The notes below the pieces were generated by a model, which made no database searches, had not been told where the DNA came from, and worked only from the letters and a program-made list of their open reading frames with translations. Source: an uncultured Oscillospiraceae bacterium (GTDB taxonomy: Bacteria > Bacillota > Clostridia > Oscillospirales > Ruminococcaceae). Taken from it: DNA of 54,267 nt. The position numbers and the translations under genes were made by a program. Location: assembly GCA_900540595.1 (NCBI GenBank), contig UQGL01000016.1, positions 1-54,267 of the forward strand, in the 5' to 3' direction. Position 1 is the stretch's first letter. The number at the start of each line of letters is the position of its first letter. Shown here piece after piece: positions 9,619-17,375 of the stretch.

Positions 9619-11592
9619 TCACATTTCCTGTGCCACACCCTGCGGCAGCACGCCGGTCTGGTAGGCCTCCACAAGGGCGCAGAGGTCGCGGATCAACGCC
9701 TGCTTGCGGCCGCCCTCATCGGTGTCGCGCACAAGGATGCGCTGCGGCGCCGTGTAGATATATTCGCTCTTGCTTGCGATGTCCTCATCCTCATGGATGG
9801 CCTTCTCGGCGCTTTCAAACGGCTGGTGGGTGCGCAGGATCAGTCCGCGCGAGTTGTAGACCAGCGTATAGCCCGCAATGCCGGTGCGCTGGTGATAAGC
9901 ACGGCAAAAGCCGCCGTCAATGATGATGAGCCGCCCGCCGCCCTTGATGGGGCTTTCCCCCTCGATGGCACGGACCGGCACATGGCCATTGACGATGTGG
10001 CAGCCTGCACCCGCAAGGCCGAACTCCCGCAAAATGCGCTCGGCCGTGTCCAGCGCGGCGATATGCTTGTAGTAGGGGTCCTTGATCTCCCGGTGGGCGG
10101 CGGGGTCGGCAATGTAGAGCCGCTCAAAGGTCGTCATGGCGCTGCGGCCGAAAAGCGGCGATTTGGCACCGCACCACAGATACCACAAAAAGTCCTGCCC
10201 GGCCAGCCGCGCCGGGCTGCCCGGCGGCGCGCTGTAGCCCTGCCGGGCACGGCGGTCGCAATAGTCAAACAGCTGCTTGCCGCTGCGCGCCACCCCCTCA
10301 AACCGGATGGCGGCAAAGGCGCCGTCCTCGGTCATCGGCACAGCGCCGTGGTAGAGCAGGTTGCCGTTGCAGATCTTGTAAAACGCGCCGTGCGCGTAGA
10401 GGAACTGCACATGGCGCTGCAGACGCTCGCTCTCGGCAAAGCTGCGCACCAGCCCGGCGATGATATGCGCCTCCTCGGCGGTGAGGGTGGTCGGCGCGGC
10501 GGGGTCCACAGTCGGGAAGTCGCAGTCCAGCAGGGGATAGACGGTGCCGTGGTAATCCACCGTGCCTGCTGCAAAATCAATATGGTTCAAAAAGTCGCGG
10601 CCCTGCAGATCGAAATCCGGGTTGCGGGCGATGACCTGTGCCTCAAGCTTGAGCATCATCACGGTCACGGCCTTGTGCATCCGGGCGGCGGCGGTCAAAT
10701 CACCGGCCGCCGTGCGCGGGTCGGCGTGGGGGATCCAGCGCGACACATCGGAGTCAGCGTAGGTGCTCTGGGCAAAGCGCTCGAGCTGGCGCAGGCTGAT
10801 GCCGTAGCCGCCTTCCAGCGTGTCAAGGTTGTTGTAGGCCAGCGTTGTTTTCAGCACCGTCATAATGCACAATGGGCTGCCGGCAGCGGCTCCCATCCAG
10901 ACAACATCATGGTTGCCCCACTGGATGTCCACCTGATGGTGCGCCATCAGGCTGTCGAGAATACGGTCGGGGCGCGGGCCGCGGTCAAACAGGTCACCCA
11001 CGATATGCAGCCGGTCAACGGCCAGCCGCTTGATGACCTCACAGAACCGCACGATGTAGGCGTCAGCACGGTCATAGCGCAGGATGCTCTCGATGATCTC
11101 ACCGTAGTACTGGTCCTTGTCGTGGTCCTCAAAATGGGCGTGGAGCAGCTCGTCCAGAATGTAGCCGCAGTTCTGGGGCAGGCAGCGGCGCACATGGTCG
11201 CGGGTGTGCTTGCTGGAAACGAACCGGCACAGGTCGATCAGCCGCAGCAGCGTCAGGCGGTACCATGCGTGCAGATCGGGCTGGCGCGCCTTCAATTCCG
11301 GCAGCTTTTGATTGGGATAGTAGACCAGCGTTGCCAGCTCGGCGCGCTCCTCGGCGGGGACATCAGGCCCCAGCACCGTGTCGATCTTCTCACGGATAAC
11401 GCCCGATGCGCTGTTCAGGATATGTACAAACGCCTCATGCTCACCGTGCAGATCGCTCATAAAATGCTCGGTGCCCTTGGGCAGGCGCAGCAGCGCCTCA
11501 ATGCGGATGATCTCGCTGGCGGCTGCGGCCACCGTCTTGTATTTTTGGGAAAGCAGGCGCAGATAGCGCAAATGTTCATCAGAATACTGCAC
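9619..11592 (-). CDS. fbp: Fructose-1,6-bisphosphatase, class III
   Basis: A 657-residue class III enzyme that dephosphorylates fructose-1,6-bisphosphate in gluconeogenesis. The calcineurin-like metallophosphatase motifs are visible in order: SDLHGEHEAF, GDLFDRGPRPDRI and GNHDVVW, with later HxxNGHVPV. The size fits the Firmicutes Fbp family rather than classes I or II. The start is a GTG at 11592 with AAGGAG 7 nt upstream (MQYSDEHLRYLRLL). It is read from an extended -10 promoter. With pckA nearby it supports gluconeogenic carbon flow. Confidence 0.95.
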   Translation of the reverse strand: MQYSDEHLRYLRLLSQKYKTVAAAASEIIRIEALLRLPKGTEHFMSDLHGEHEAFVHILNSASGVIREKIDTVLGPDVPAEERAELATLVYYPNQKLPELKARQPDLHAWYRLTLLRLIDLCRFVSSKHTRDHVRRCLPQNCGYILDELLHAHFEDHDKDQYYGEIIESILRYDRADAYIVRFCEVIKRLAVDRLHIVGDLFDRGPRPDRILDSLMAHHQVDIQWGNHDVVWMGAAAGSPLCIMTVLKTTLAYNNLDTLEGGYGISLRQLERFAQSTYADSDVSRWIPHADPRTAAGDLTAAARMHKAVTVMMLKLEAQVIARNPDFDLQGRDFLNHIDFAAGTVDYHGTVYPLLDCDFPTVDPAAPTTLTAEEAHIIAGLVRSFAESERLQRHVQFLYAHGAFYKICNGNLLYHGAVPMTEDGAFAAIRFEGVARSGKQLFDYCDRRARQGYSAPPGSPARLAGQDFLWYLWCGAKSPLFGRSAMTTFERLYIADPAAHREIKDPYYKHIAALDTAERILREFGLAGAGCHIVNGHVPVRAIEGESPIKGGGRLIIIDGGFCRAYHQRTGIAGYTLVYNSRGLILRTHQPFESAEKAIHEDEDIASKSEYIYTAPQRILVRDTDEGGRKQALIRDLCALVEAYQTGVLPQGVAQEM

Positions 11593-11631
11593 GGGCAGGC
11601 TCCTTCCTGTACTTTTGGTTCCTACTTATGG

Positions 11632-11640
11632 ATTATAGCA
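11632..11640 (-). promoter_or_regulatory. Extended -10 promoter for fbp
   Basis: Minus strand TGCTATAAT; the -35 region (TTTTGC at 17 bp) is weak. Confidence 0.55.
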
Positions 11641-11656
11641 CACTTTTCAGCAAAGC

Positions 11657-11688
11657 AAAAGGCCGCGGTCCCAAAAAGACAGCGGCCG
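11657..11688 (-). terminator. Intrinsic terminator of the asparaginase gene
   Basis: GGCCGC and GCGGCC arms (11661-11688) with TTTTGC following on the minus strand. Confidence 0.7.
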
Positions 11689-11712
11689 AAGCGCGATATT
11701 TAAAAAAGCAGC

Positions 11713-12708
11713 TTAAATAATATCGATCTCCACCGGGGTTTCAAACAGGCGCATGACCTCGGCACGGTCCTGCGTCTGGCCCAGCGCCCACATCAGCTTG
11801 ACGGCCACGGCCTCGGGGGTCATGTCGTGCGCCTCCAGCACGCCGGGCAGCTCGCCCACGGCGCGGCCCACCTCATAGACGGCAAGGTCGCACCCCTCAT
11901 GCGGGACCTGGGTCGTAAACACGGCCAGCCGTCCGCTGTCACACCAGCGGCGCAGCTCGGCAAACATTTCGCCCTGCTCGCCGCCCGGCAGGCCGCCCAC
12001 GCCGAAGCTTTCCAGCACAAGCGCGCGGTAGTGCGGGGCCAGCAGCGGGATAATATCTGCCCGCATACCCGGCACCAGCCGCAGCACAAAGACAGCGGGG
12101 TCGAGTTGCTCATAAAACTGCACCGGCGGCAGGTCGGCCGGCCGCCGCAGGAAGGGGATAAGCCTTGTGTCACGGAAAACGGCAGTCTCCGGGTAGTCGA
12201 TGCTCGAGAAGGCGTCAAAGCTGCGGGTCCGCGTCTTGCGGGCGCGGGTACCCAGAATGACCTTGTTGTCAAACACCAGCTGCACGCCCCATGCGCCCTC
12301 GCTCACGGCATAGACAAAGGCGCGATAGAGGTTGTTGCGGGCATCGGTCTCGCGGTTGTAGATGGACTTCTGGCTGCCGGTCAGCACGACCGGCTTGGCG
12401 CTGTTCTGGATCATGTAGCTCAGCGCGGCCGCCGTGTAGGCCATCGTGTCGGTGCCGTGGGCAATGACAAAGCCGTCATAGGCGGCGTAGTTTTCCCGGA
12501 TGCTGCGCACAATCTCCTGCCATTGCGCAGGGCCGACATTTGTGGAATCGAGGTTGAAAAGCTGCACGGCATCGATCGCACAGAGGTCGGCCAACTCCGG
12601 CACACAGGCCAGCAGCTCCTCCGAGGTGATGGCGGGGGCCAGCCCGCCCGCAGCCGTGGGCCGGCTGGCGATCGTGCCGCCGGTGGCGAGAAGAAGAATT
12701 TTTTTCAT
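11713..12708 (-). CDS. ansA: L-asparaginase
   Basis: A 331-residue asparaginase hydrolysing asparagine to aspartate and ammonia. The first catalytic Thr is in ATGGTIAS near the N-terminus; the second Thr-Asp pair is in VIAHGTDTMAYTA, with the Lys in VLTGSQK. There is no signal peptide, so a cytoplasmic type I-like enzyme is likely. The start MKKILLLATGG (12708) is preferred; an upstream in-frame extension runs through the repeat at 12723-12869 and has no family similarity. The ribosome site (AGAGG) is weak. It may be transcribed with the helicase gene through the repeat. Confidence 0.93.
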   Translation of the reverse strand: MKKILLLATGGTIASRPTAAGGLAPAITSEELLACVPELADLCAIDAVQLFNLDSTNVGPAQWQEIVRSIRENYAAYDGFVIAHGTDTMAYTAAALSYMIQNSAKPVVLTGSQKSIYNRETDARNNLYRAFVYAVSEGAWGVQLVFDNKVILGTRARKTRTRSFDAFSSIDYPETAVFRDTRLIPFLRRPADLPPVQFYEQLDPAVFVLRLVPGMRADIIPLLAPHYRALVLESFGVGGLPGGEQGEMFAELRRWCDSGRLAVFTTQVPHEGCDLAVYEVGRAVGELPGVLEAHDMTPEAVAVKLMWALGQTQDRAEVMRLFETPVEIDII

Positions 12709-12722
12709 CAAAGTACCTCTTT

Positions 12723-12869
12723 GGCTTCCCCCTCGGGGGAAGCTGTCCGCAAAGCGGACTGATGAGGGCAGAGTCCGCCTTATAGCCAATTAACGGGTAA
12801 TATCCGGTGACTTTCCCCTCATCCGCCCTCGGTCGGGCCCTCGGGCACCTTCCCCCAAAAGGGGAAGGC
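12723..12869. repeat. 147-nt multi-hairpin repeat, copy 1
   Basis: The ends are inverted: TTCCCCC..GGGGGAA, then the hairpin GTCCGC/GCGGAC, then TGATGAGGGC; the far end is CCCTCATCCG, a second hairpin, then CCTTCCCC..GGGGAAGG. Same plan as 22039-22173 and 50947-51144. It fills the gap between the helicase and asparaginase genes. Confidence 0.8.
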
Positions 12870-12878
12870 GCATATCTT

Positions 12879-14978
12879 TCATTCCGGCCACAGCAGGTGC
12901 CGGTCGGCCACGACCCGGGCGTCCAGTGTCCTTGCACCGGCGGCAAAGCGGACGGTCACGCGGCCGCCCTCTGCGCTTTCCACCGTGCCGGGGCCGAACA
13001 CGGCATGGCGCACCCGTGCCCCGACAGCCGTGATCGCCGCCATATCCACGGGCGGCAGCGGCTTGCGCACCGCCGCCGGGGCAGGGCGGTGCCCCGCGGG
13101 GACAGCATCAGGGCGGCTGCGGTGCCCCGGCAGACCGGAAAGCACCTCCTGCGCAAAGGACGCGCGCTCGGCCGTGCAGTCAAACAGCACCAGCTCCTGC
13201 CGGGCGCGGGTCATCGCCACATAAAACAGCCGCCGGTCCTCCTCATACTGGCGCGTCTCGGCGGGGGTACGGCAGCACAGCTCCGGCTTGGCCGGCAGGA
13301 TGCCGTCCAGCACATCGAGCAGGATCACCCGGTCATACTCCAGCCCCTTGGCGGAGTGTATCGTGGAGAGCAGAAATTTGCACCCCGGCGGTGTGACATG
13401 CTCCTGCACGATGGTGCGCAGCTCCGCCAGCCGCCGGAGCAGCCGCCGGGGCGTAGGCTCCTGAGCGCCCAGCATTTCCAGCACAGCCAACTTAGCGCGG
13501 TCCATGCCGTTTTTGTCCAGATACTTGCCGTAGCCCAGCTGGTCGGTCAAAAACCGCACGGCATCGTCTGCCGCCATGCGGGGCAGTCGGGCCAGCCCTG
13601 CGGCCACCTCGGCCATCGCGGCGCGGGTGCGCGGGCGGATGCTGTCCTCATTGATCAGCGCTGTCCAGCAGCCCTGCCCGTACTGCCGTGCCTGCCCGGC
13701 GGCGTACAGCGCCTGTGCCCGTGTCACCGACACGCCGAACTTGAAATAGCAGCGCAGAAAGGTATCGGCATCGTCCGGGCGGGCTGCCAGCGCAAAAATA
13801 TCCGCGACATCCCGCACGATCTTGTTGGTAAAAAAGGTCTGCTCGACCGCCTTGCAGCCGTAAGGCACGCCACGGCGCTCACACAGGTCGATGATGGGCA
13901 GCGCGCTCTCATGGTTGCGGAACAGCACAGCGGTTTCGACCTCGCAATGCTGCGCCTCCGCAAACAGGAATGCCAGCTGGTCAGCGCGGCGGCGCACCTC
14001 CACGACCCGGATCGGCTCTCCGGCCCCCTGCGTAGGGGCGATGGTCTTGGGGCGGCGGTAGCGGTTGCGCACCACAAAACGGTTGGCAGCGGCCAGAATC
14101 GGCTCCCGCGAGCGGTAGTTTTCCTCCATCAGCAGCACCCGCGCGCCGGGGTAGGTCTTTTCAAAGTCCATCAGCGCCTGCGGGTAGGCCGCGCGGAAGC
14201 CGTAAATGCTCTGGTCCTCATCCCCGACCATAAAAAGGTTGCCGCTCTGCTGCGCCAGCACCCGGATGATCTCATGCTGCACGCGGGAGGTATCCTGCGA
14301 CTCATCCACACAGAAATAGCGGTACCGCTTACGGAACGCTGCTGCCACGGCGGGCGCGCCGTTCAAGATCTGCAGCGCAAAGCAGAGCTGGTCATCGTAG
14401 TCCATCTTGTGCCGCGCCTTGAGCGCCTGCTGGTAAGCGCGGTACAGCTCCGGCAGATTTTCAAGGTCCGTCTCCAGCTCGTCAAGCTCGGCATCGGTCA
14501 GGCACATATTCTTAATGTAGGTGATGGCCGTGCGCAGCTCCTTGAGGGTGCTTTCGGCGGCATACTCATGGTTGATGCTCTGCCACAGCTGCAGCAGCAG
14601 CGGCGTTGTCTCACTCTCGCTCTGCAGCAGGTCGGGCGGTGTGCGGCCGTACATCCGGCTGTAGAGCGCGATGATGCGCGCCGCCACGCCGTTGATGGTG
14701 CGGAACTCCATCCGCGCCGCCTCGGCCTCCCCGAACCGCGCGGCAAACCGGGCGCGCATCTCCTGCGTGGCGGCCACCGTGTAGGTCATTGTCAGGATAG
14801 ACTCCGGTGCGATGCCGCAGACCTCGGTCATGTAGCCCAAGCGGGTGATCAGCACGGTGGTCTTGCCGCTGCCCGGCACCGCCAGCAACAGCACCGGGCC
14901 GTCTACGGCCGCAACGGCGGCCCTCTGCTGGGGATTCAGCGCTGCCATGTGGGCGGTCTCAAACGCGGTTTTCTCCAT
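12879..14978 (-). CDS. UvrD/PcrA-like superfamily 1 DNA helicase
   Basis: A 699-residue 3'-5' SF1A helicase, probably acting in DNA repair or removal of stalled complexes. Motifs in order: Q-motif LNPQQRAAV (14-22), Walker A AVPGSGKTT (33-41), TYTVAATQEM, Walker B VDESQD (about 224-229), motif III GDEDQSIYGFRAA, motif IV ENYRS, motif V STIHSAKGLEYDRV, and motif VI VAMTRARQELVLF. The C-terminus (GARVRHAVFGPGTVES...) is a PcrA/UvrD-type Tudor-like tail. The ATG at 14978 is fixed by AAAGGAGG upstream. It is shorter than classic PcrA, so it may be a second UvrD-like helicase rather than the essential one. Confidence 0.92.
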   Translation of the reverse strand: MEKTAFETAHMAALNPQQRAAVAAVDGPVLLLAVPGSGKTTVLITRLGYMTEVCGIAPESILTMTYTVAATQEMRARFAARFGEAEAARMEFRTINGVAARIIALYSRMYGRTPPDLLQSESETTPLLLQLWQSINHEYAAESTLKELRTAITYIKNMCLTDAELDELETDLENLPELYRAYQQALKARHKMDYDDQLCFALQILNGAPAVAAAFRKRYRYFCVDESQDTSRVQHEIIRVLAQQSGNLFMVGDEDQSIYGFRAAYPQALMDFEKTYPGARVLLMEENYRSREPILAAANRFVVRNRYRRPKTIAPTQGAGEPIRVVEVRRRADQLAFLFAEAQHCEVETAVLFRNHESALPIIDLCERRGVPYGCKAVEQTFFTNKIVRDVADIFALAARPDDADTFLRCYFKFGVSVTRAQALYAAGQARQYGQGCWTALINEDSIRPRTRAAMAEVAAGLARLPRMAADDAVRFLTDQLGYGKYLDKNGMDRAKLAVLEMLGAQEPTPRRLLRRLAELRTIVQEHVTPPGCKFLLSTIHSAKGLEYDRVILLDVLDGILPAKPELCCRTPAETRQYEEDRRLFYVAMTRARQELVLFDCTAERASFAQEVLSGLPGHRSRPDAVPAGHRPAPAAVRKPLPPVDMAAITAVGARVRHAVFGPGTVESAEGGRVTVRFAAGARTLDARVVADRHLLWPE

Positions 14979-15045
14979 GGCGGCCTCCTTTCTGCGGCGT
15001 TGGGTGTTAGCGGGGCGGGCTGCCCGCGCCCCTGTCAATCGACTT

Positions 15046-15074
15046 ATTCTACCACATTTTACCCGCAAAAGCAA
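15046..15074 (-). promoter_or_regulatory. Promoter for the helicase gene
   Basis: Minus strand TTGCTT (15069-15074), 17 bp, TAGAAT (15046-15051). Confidence 0.65.
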
Positions 15075-15168
15075 AACCTGCCCGGTGTGCCGGGCCCCGG
15101 ATTTGTCAAGGCTGCAAACTGTCAAAACCTGCCGGTTTTTGACCGCGGTATTTTGGCATACCAAGGTA

Positions 15169-15197
15169 TTGGATAAACCTGCGGGCTGTGGTACAAT
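15169..15197 (+). promoter_or_regulatory. Promoter for the GH28 gene
   Basis: TTGGAT (15169-15174), 17 bp, TACAAT (15192-15197). Confidence 0.6.
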
Positions 15198-15240
15198 ATG
15201 TGTACTAATGAATTTCTCCCTTTACCAAAGGATGTCATAC

Positions 15241-16734
15241 ATGAAACAGAACCGTTTAAATATACACTGCACCGAGGATTACGCGGTGCTGTACTGGGAT
15301 AAGCCCGCCGCTGCGCCGCGCGGGGCGGAGTACACGGTCTCCCTCAACGGCGAGGCCATCGGCCGCACCGACAAGACCCATTTTACGATCGAGGGTCTGT
15401 CCTACGGCAGCACCTTCCGTGTGGATGTGGTCAGCGGCAGCTATTGCGTTGGCTCCGCCACGCTGCAGTTCGGGCAGGAAAAGCACCGAATCGACATTAC
15501 CGCTGCGCCCTACTTCTGCCGCGGTGACGGCCAGCTGCTGAACACCGACAATCTGCAGCGCGCCATCAACGACTGCGGCCCTGACGATATTCTCTATATC
15601 CCGGCGGGTGATTTTTTGACCGGTGCGCTGCGGCTGCACAGCGATCTTGAAATCTACCTTGCCAAGGGCGCTGTGCTGCAGGGCACCGCCAACATCCATG
15701 ACTACACCCCGCGCATACCCAGCCGGTTTGAGGGGATCGAGATGCGCTGCTATTCCAGCCTGCTCAACGCCGGTGAGCTGAACCACAAGACCGGGCCGAA
15801 CTGCCGCAACATCATCATCCGCGGCAAGGGCACGATCTGCGGCGGCGGCCAGACGCTGGCCCGCAAGATCATCGAGGATGAGCGTGCGCGCATCAAGAGC
15901 TTCCTCGATGACAACAAGGAACTGGTCGAAAGCTGCGAGAACAGCGACACGATCCCCGGCCGTGTGCGTCCCCGCCTTATCAACCTGAGCAACTGTGAGA
16001 ATGTCTGGATCAGCGGCGTCACCCTCAAAAACGGCCCGTCGTGGAATGTCCACATGATCTACTGCAACAATATCCAGACCGACCACTGCACCTTTGTATC
16101 GGAGGGCGTCTGGAACGGTGACGGCTGGGACCCCGACTCCTCGACGAACTGCACACTGTTTGCCAGCGAGTTCTTTACAGGGGACGATGCCGTGGCCATC
16201 AAGAGCGGCAAGAACCCCGAGGGCAACGAGATCGGCCGCCCCTGCGCCCATATCCGGGTGTTTGACTGCCGCAGCGACTGCGGCCACGGCATCTGCATCG
16301 GCAGCGAGATGAGCGGCGGCGTGGAGGATGTGCAGATCTGGGACTGCGACCTTGCAAACTCGCTGTCGGGCATCGAGATCAAGGCCACCCCCAAGCGCGG
16401 CGGCTATGTGCGCGGCGTAACCGTGCGGGACTGCATTGCGCCCCGTGTCATGCTGCACAGTGTTGCCTACAACGATGATGGCACCCCCGCCGAAACGCCG
16501 CCGAAGCTCAGCCATTGCTTCTTTGAGCGGCTAACCCTGACCGGCGAGGTGCTGGACCATGACCGCAGCCGGCACGATGCCGCCCCGCTGGAGATTGCCG
16601 GCTTTGACACGCCCGGCTATGCGGTGGAGGATATCATCTTTAAGGATATTACGATCCAAAAGCCGTCCGTGACCCTGCCGCTGCGCCTCTGCCGCGGCAT
16701 CACGCTGAGCAATATCAGCTGCGCGGAGCCCTGA
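15241..16734 (+). CDS. Glycoside hydrolase family 28 (polygalacturonase-like)
   Basis: A 497-residue right-handed beta-helix enzyme that hydrolyses alpha-galacturonosyl links in pectin fragments. An N-terminal fibronectin-like region (about 1-85) precedes the helix. The GH28 catalytic stretch is seen as NGDGWDPDSSTN (from about residue 293), GDDAVAIKSG (about 314-323) and GHGICIGSEMSGG (about 348-360). No signal peptide is present, so it probably acts on imported oligogalacturonides. The ATG at 15241 has AAAGGA 8 nt upstream, better than the ATG nine bases earlier. The products would feed the uxa genes at 47641-52700. Confidence 0.92.
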   Translation: MKQNRLNIHCTEDYAVLYWDKPAAAPRGAEYTVSLNGEAIGRTDKTHFTIEGLSYGSTFRVDVVSGSYCVGSATLQFGQEKHRIDITAAPYFCRGDGQLLNTDNLQRAINDCGPDDILYIPAGDFLTGALRLHSDLEIYLAKGAVLQGTANIHDYTPRIPSRFEGIEMRCYSSLLNAGELNHKTGPNCRNIIIRGKGTICGGGQTLARKIIEDERARIKSFLDDNKELVESCENSDTIPGRVRPRLINLSNCENVWISGVTLKNGPSWNVHMIYCNNIQTDHCTFVSEGVWNGDGWDPDSSTNCTLFASEFFTGDDAVAIKSGKNPEGNEIGRPCAHIRVFDCRSDCGHGICIGSEMSGGVEDVQIWDCDLANSLSGIEIKATPKRGGYVRGVTVRDCIAPRVMLHSVAYNDDGTPAETPPKLSHCFFERLTLTGEVLDHDRSRHDAAPLEIAGFDTPGYAVEDIIFKDITIQKPSVTLPLRLCRGITLSNISCAEP

Positions 16735-16770
16735 CACCCGCATTTGTAAACAATTTTTAAAAACACACCG

Positions 16771-16806
16771 CACCCCCTTGCATCGCTGTGCAGGGGGGTG
16801 TATTAT
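16771..16806 (+). terminator. Terminator of GH28 that also holds the MarR-operon promoter
   Basis: CACCCCCTTGCA (16771-16782) pairs with TGCAGGGGGGTG (16789-16800), followed by TATTATTAT rather than a strong T-run. The same bases give TTGCAT (16778-16783), 17 bp, TATTAT (16801-16806), a plausible promoter for the downstream MarR operon. Confidence 0.55.
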
Positions 16807-16822
16807 TATCCCATTCCAATTA

Positions 16823-16836
16823 TTAACATATGATAA
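16823..16836. promoter_or_regulatory. Candidate MarR operator
   Basis: TTAACATATGATAA reads TTA-n-CATATG-n-TAA, a 14-bp dyad between the promoter and the marR-like start. MarR proteins commonly bind such dyads in their own promoter; binding here is inference. Confidence 0.5.
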
Positions 16837-16856
16837 CTATTAACAAGAGGTTTGCA

Positions 16857-17375
16857 ATGTCTGACATCGAAAACACCGACCTTGGCTGGCTGATCCAGTT
16901 CCTCGGCCGTGTCAACACACTGGGCAAGCGCGGGATGCGCGCAGCGCTGGCCAGCCAGCCGCGCTGCCGCCTTGGTATGCTGGAGCATCTGCATTTCCAG
17001 ATCGAGCAGTCCGGGCAGGACGGCAGCATCTATGTGTCTGAGCTGGCCCGCGCAATGCGTCAGCCGATGCCCGCCGTCTCACGCGGGCTGCGCCTGCTCG
17101 AGCAGGACGGCCATATCCTGCGTGAGACCGACCCCAATGACCGCCGCAAAACGCTCGTGCGCATCACCCCGGAAGGGGAGCAGGCCCGCCTTGCGGGGGA
17201 GCAGGCCATCAGCGGCTACTTTTCCCGCGTTATGGCGCGGCTGACCCCGGAGGAGCTGGCCCAGATGGTGGCCCTGAAGGATGCCTTCCTCGCCGCCATC
17301 GTGGCCGAGAACGATGCCTTGGAGCAAGACCTTGCAAACAGGAAAGGAGACCCCGCGCATGATCAAGATATTTAA
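16857..17375 (+). CDS. MarR-family transcriptional regulator
   Basis: A 172-residue winged-helix repressor. The recognition helix and wing (IYVSELARAMRQPMPAVSRGLRLLEQDGHILRETDPNDRRKT..., about 58-103) show the DxRR wing of MarR proteins. The start at 16857 is chosen because AAGAGG lies 6 nt upstream; an ATG at 16830 lacks a ribosome site. It overlaps the next gene by 17 nt, implying translational coupling with the ABC pair. By analogy with many Firmicutes MarR-ABC-ABC operons it should repress its own operon and respond to an exported compound. Confidence 0.9.
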   Translation: MSDIENTDLGWLIQFLGRVNTLGKRGMRAALASQPRCRLGMLEHLHFQIEQSGQDGSIYVSELARAMRQPMPAVSRGLRLLEQDGHILRETDPNDRRKTLVRITPEGEQARLAGEQAISGYFSRVMARLTPEELAQMVALKDAFLAAIVAENDALEQDLANRKGDPAHDQDI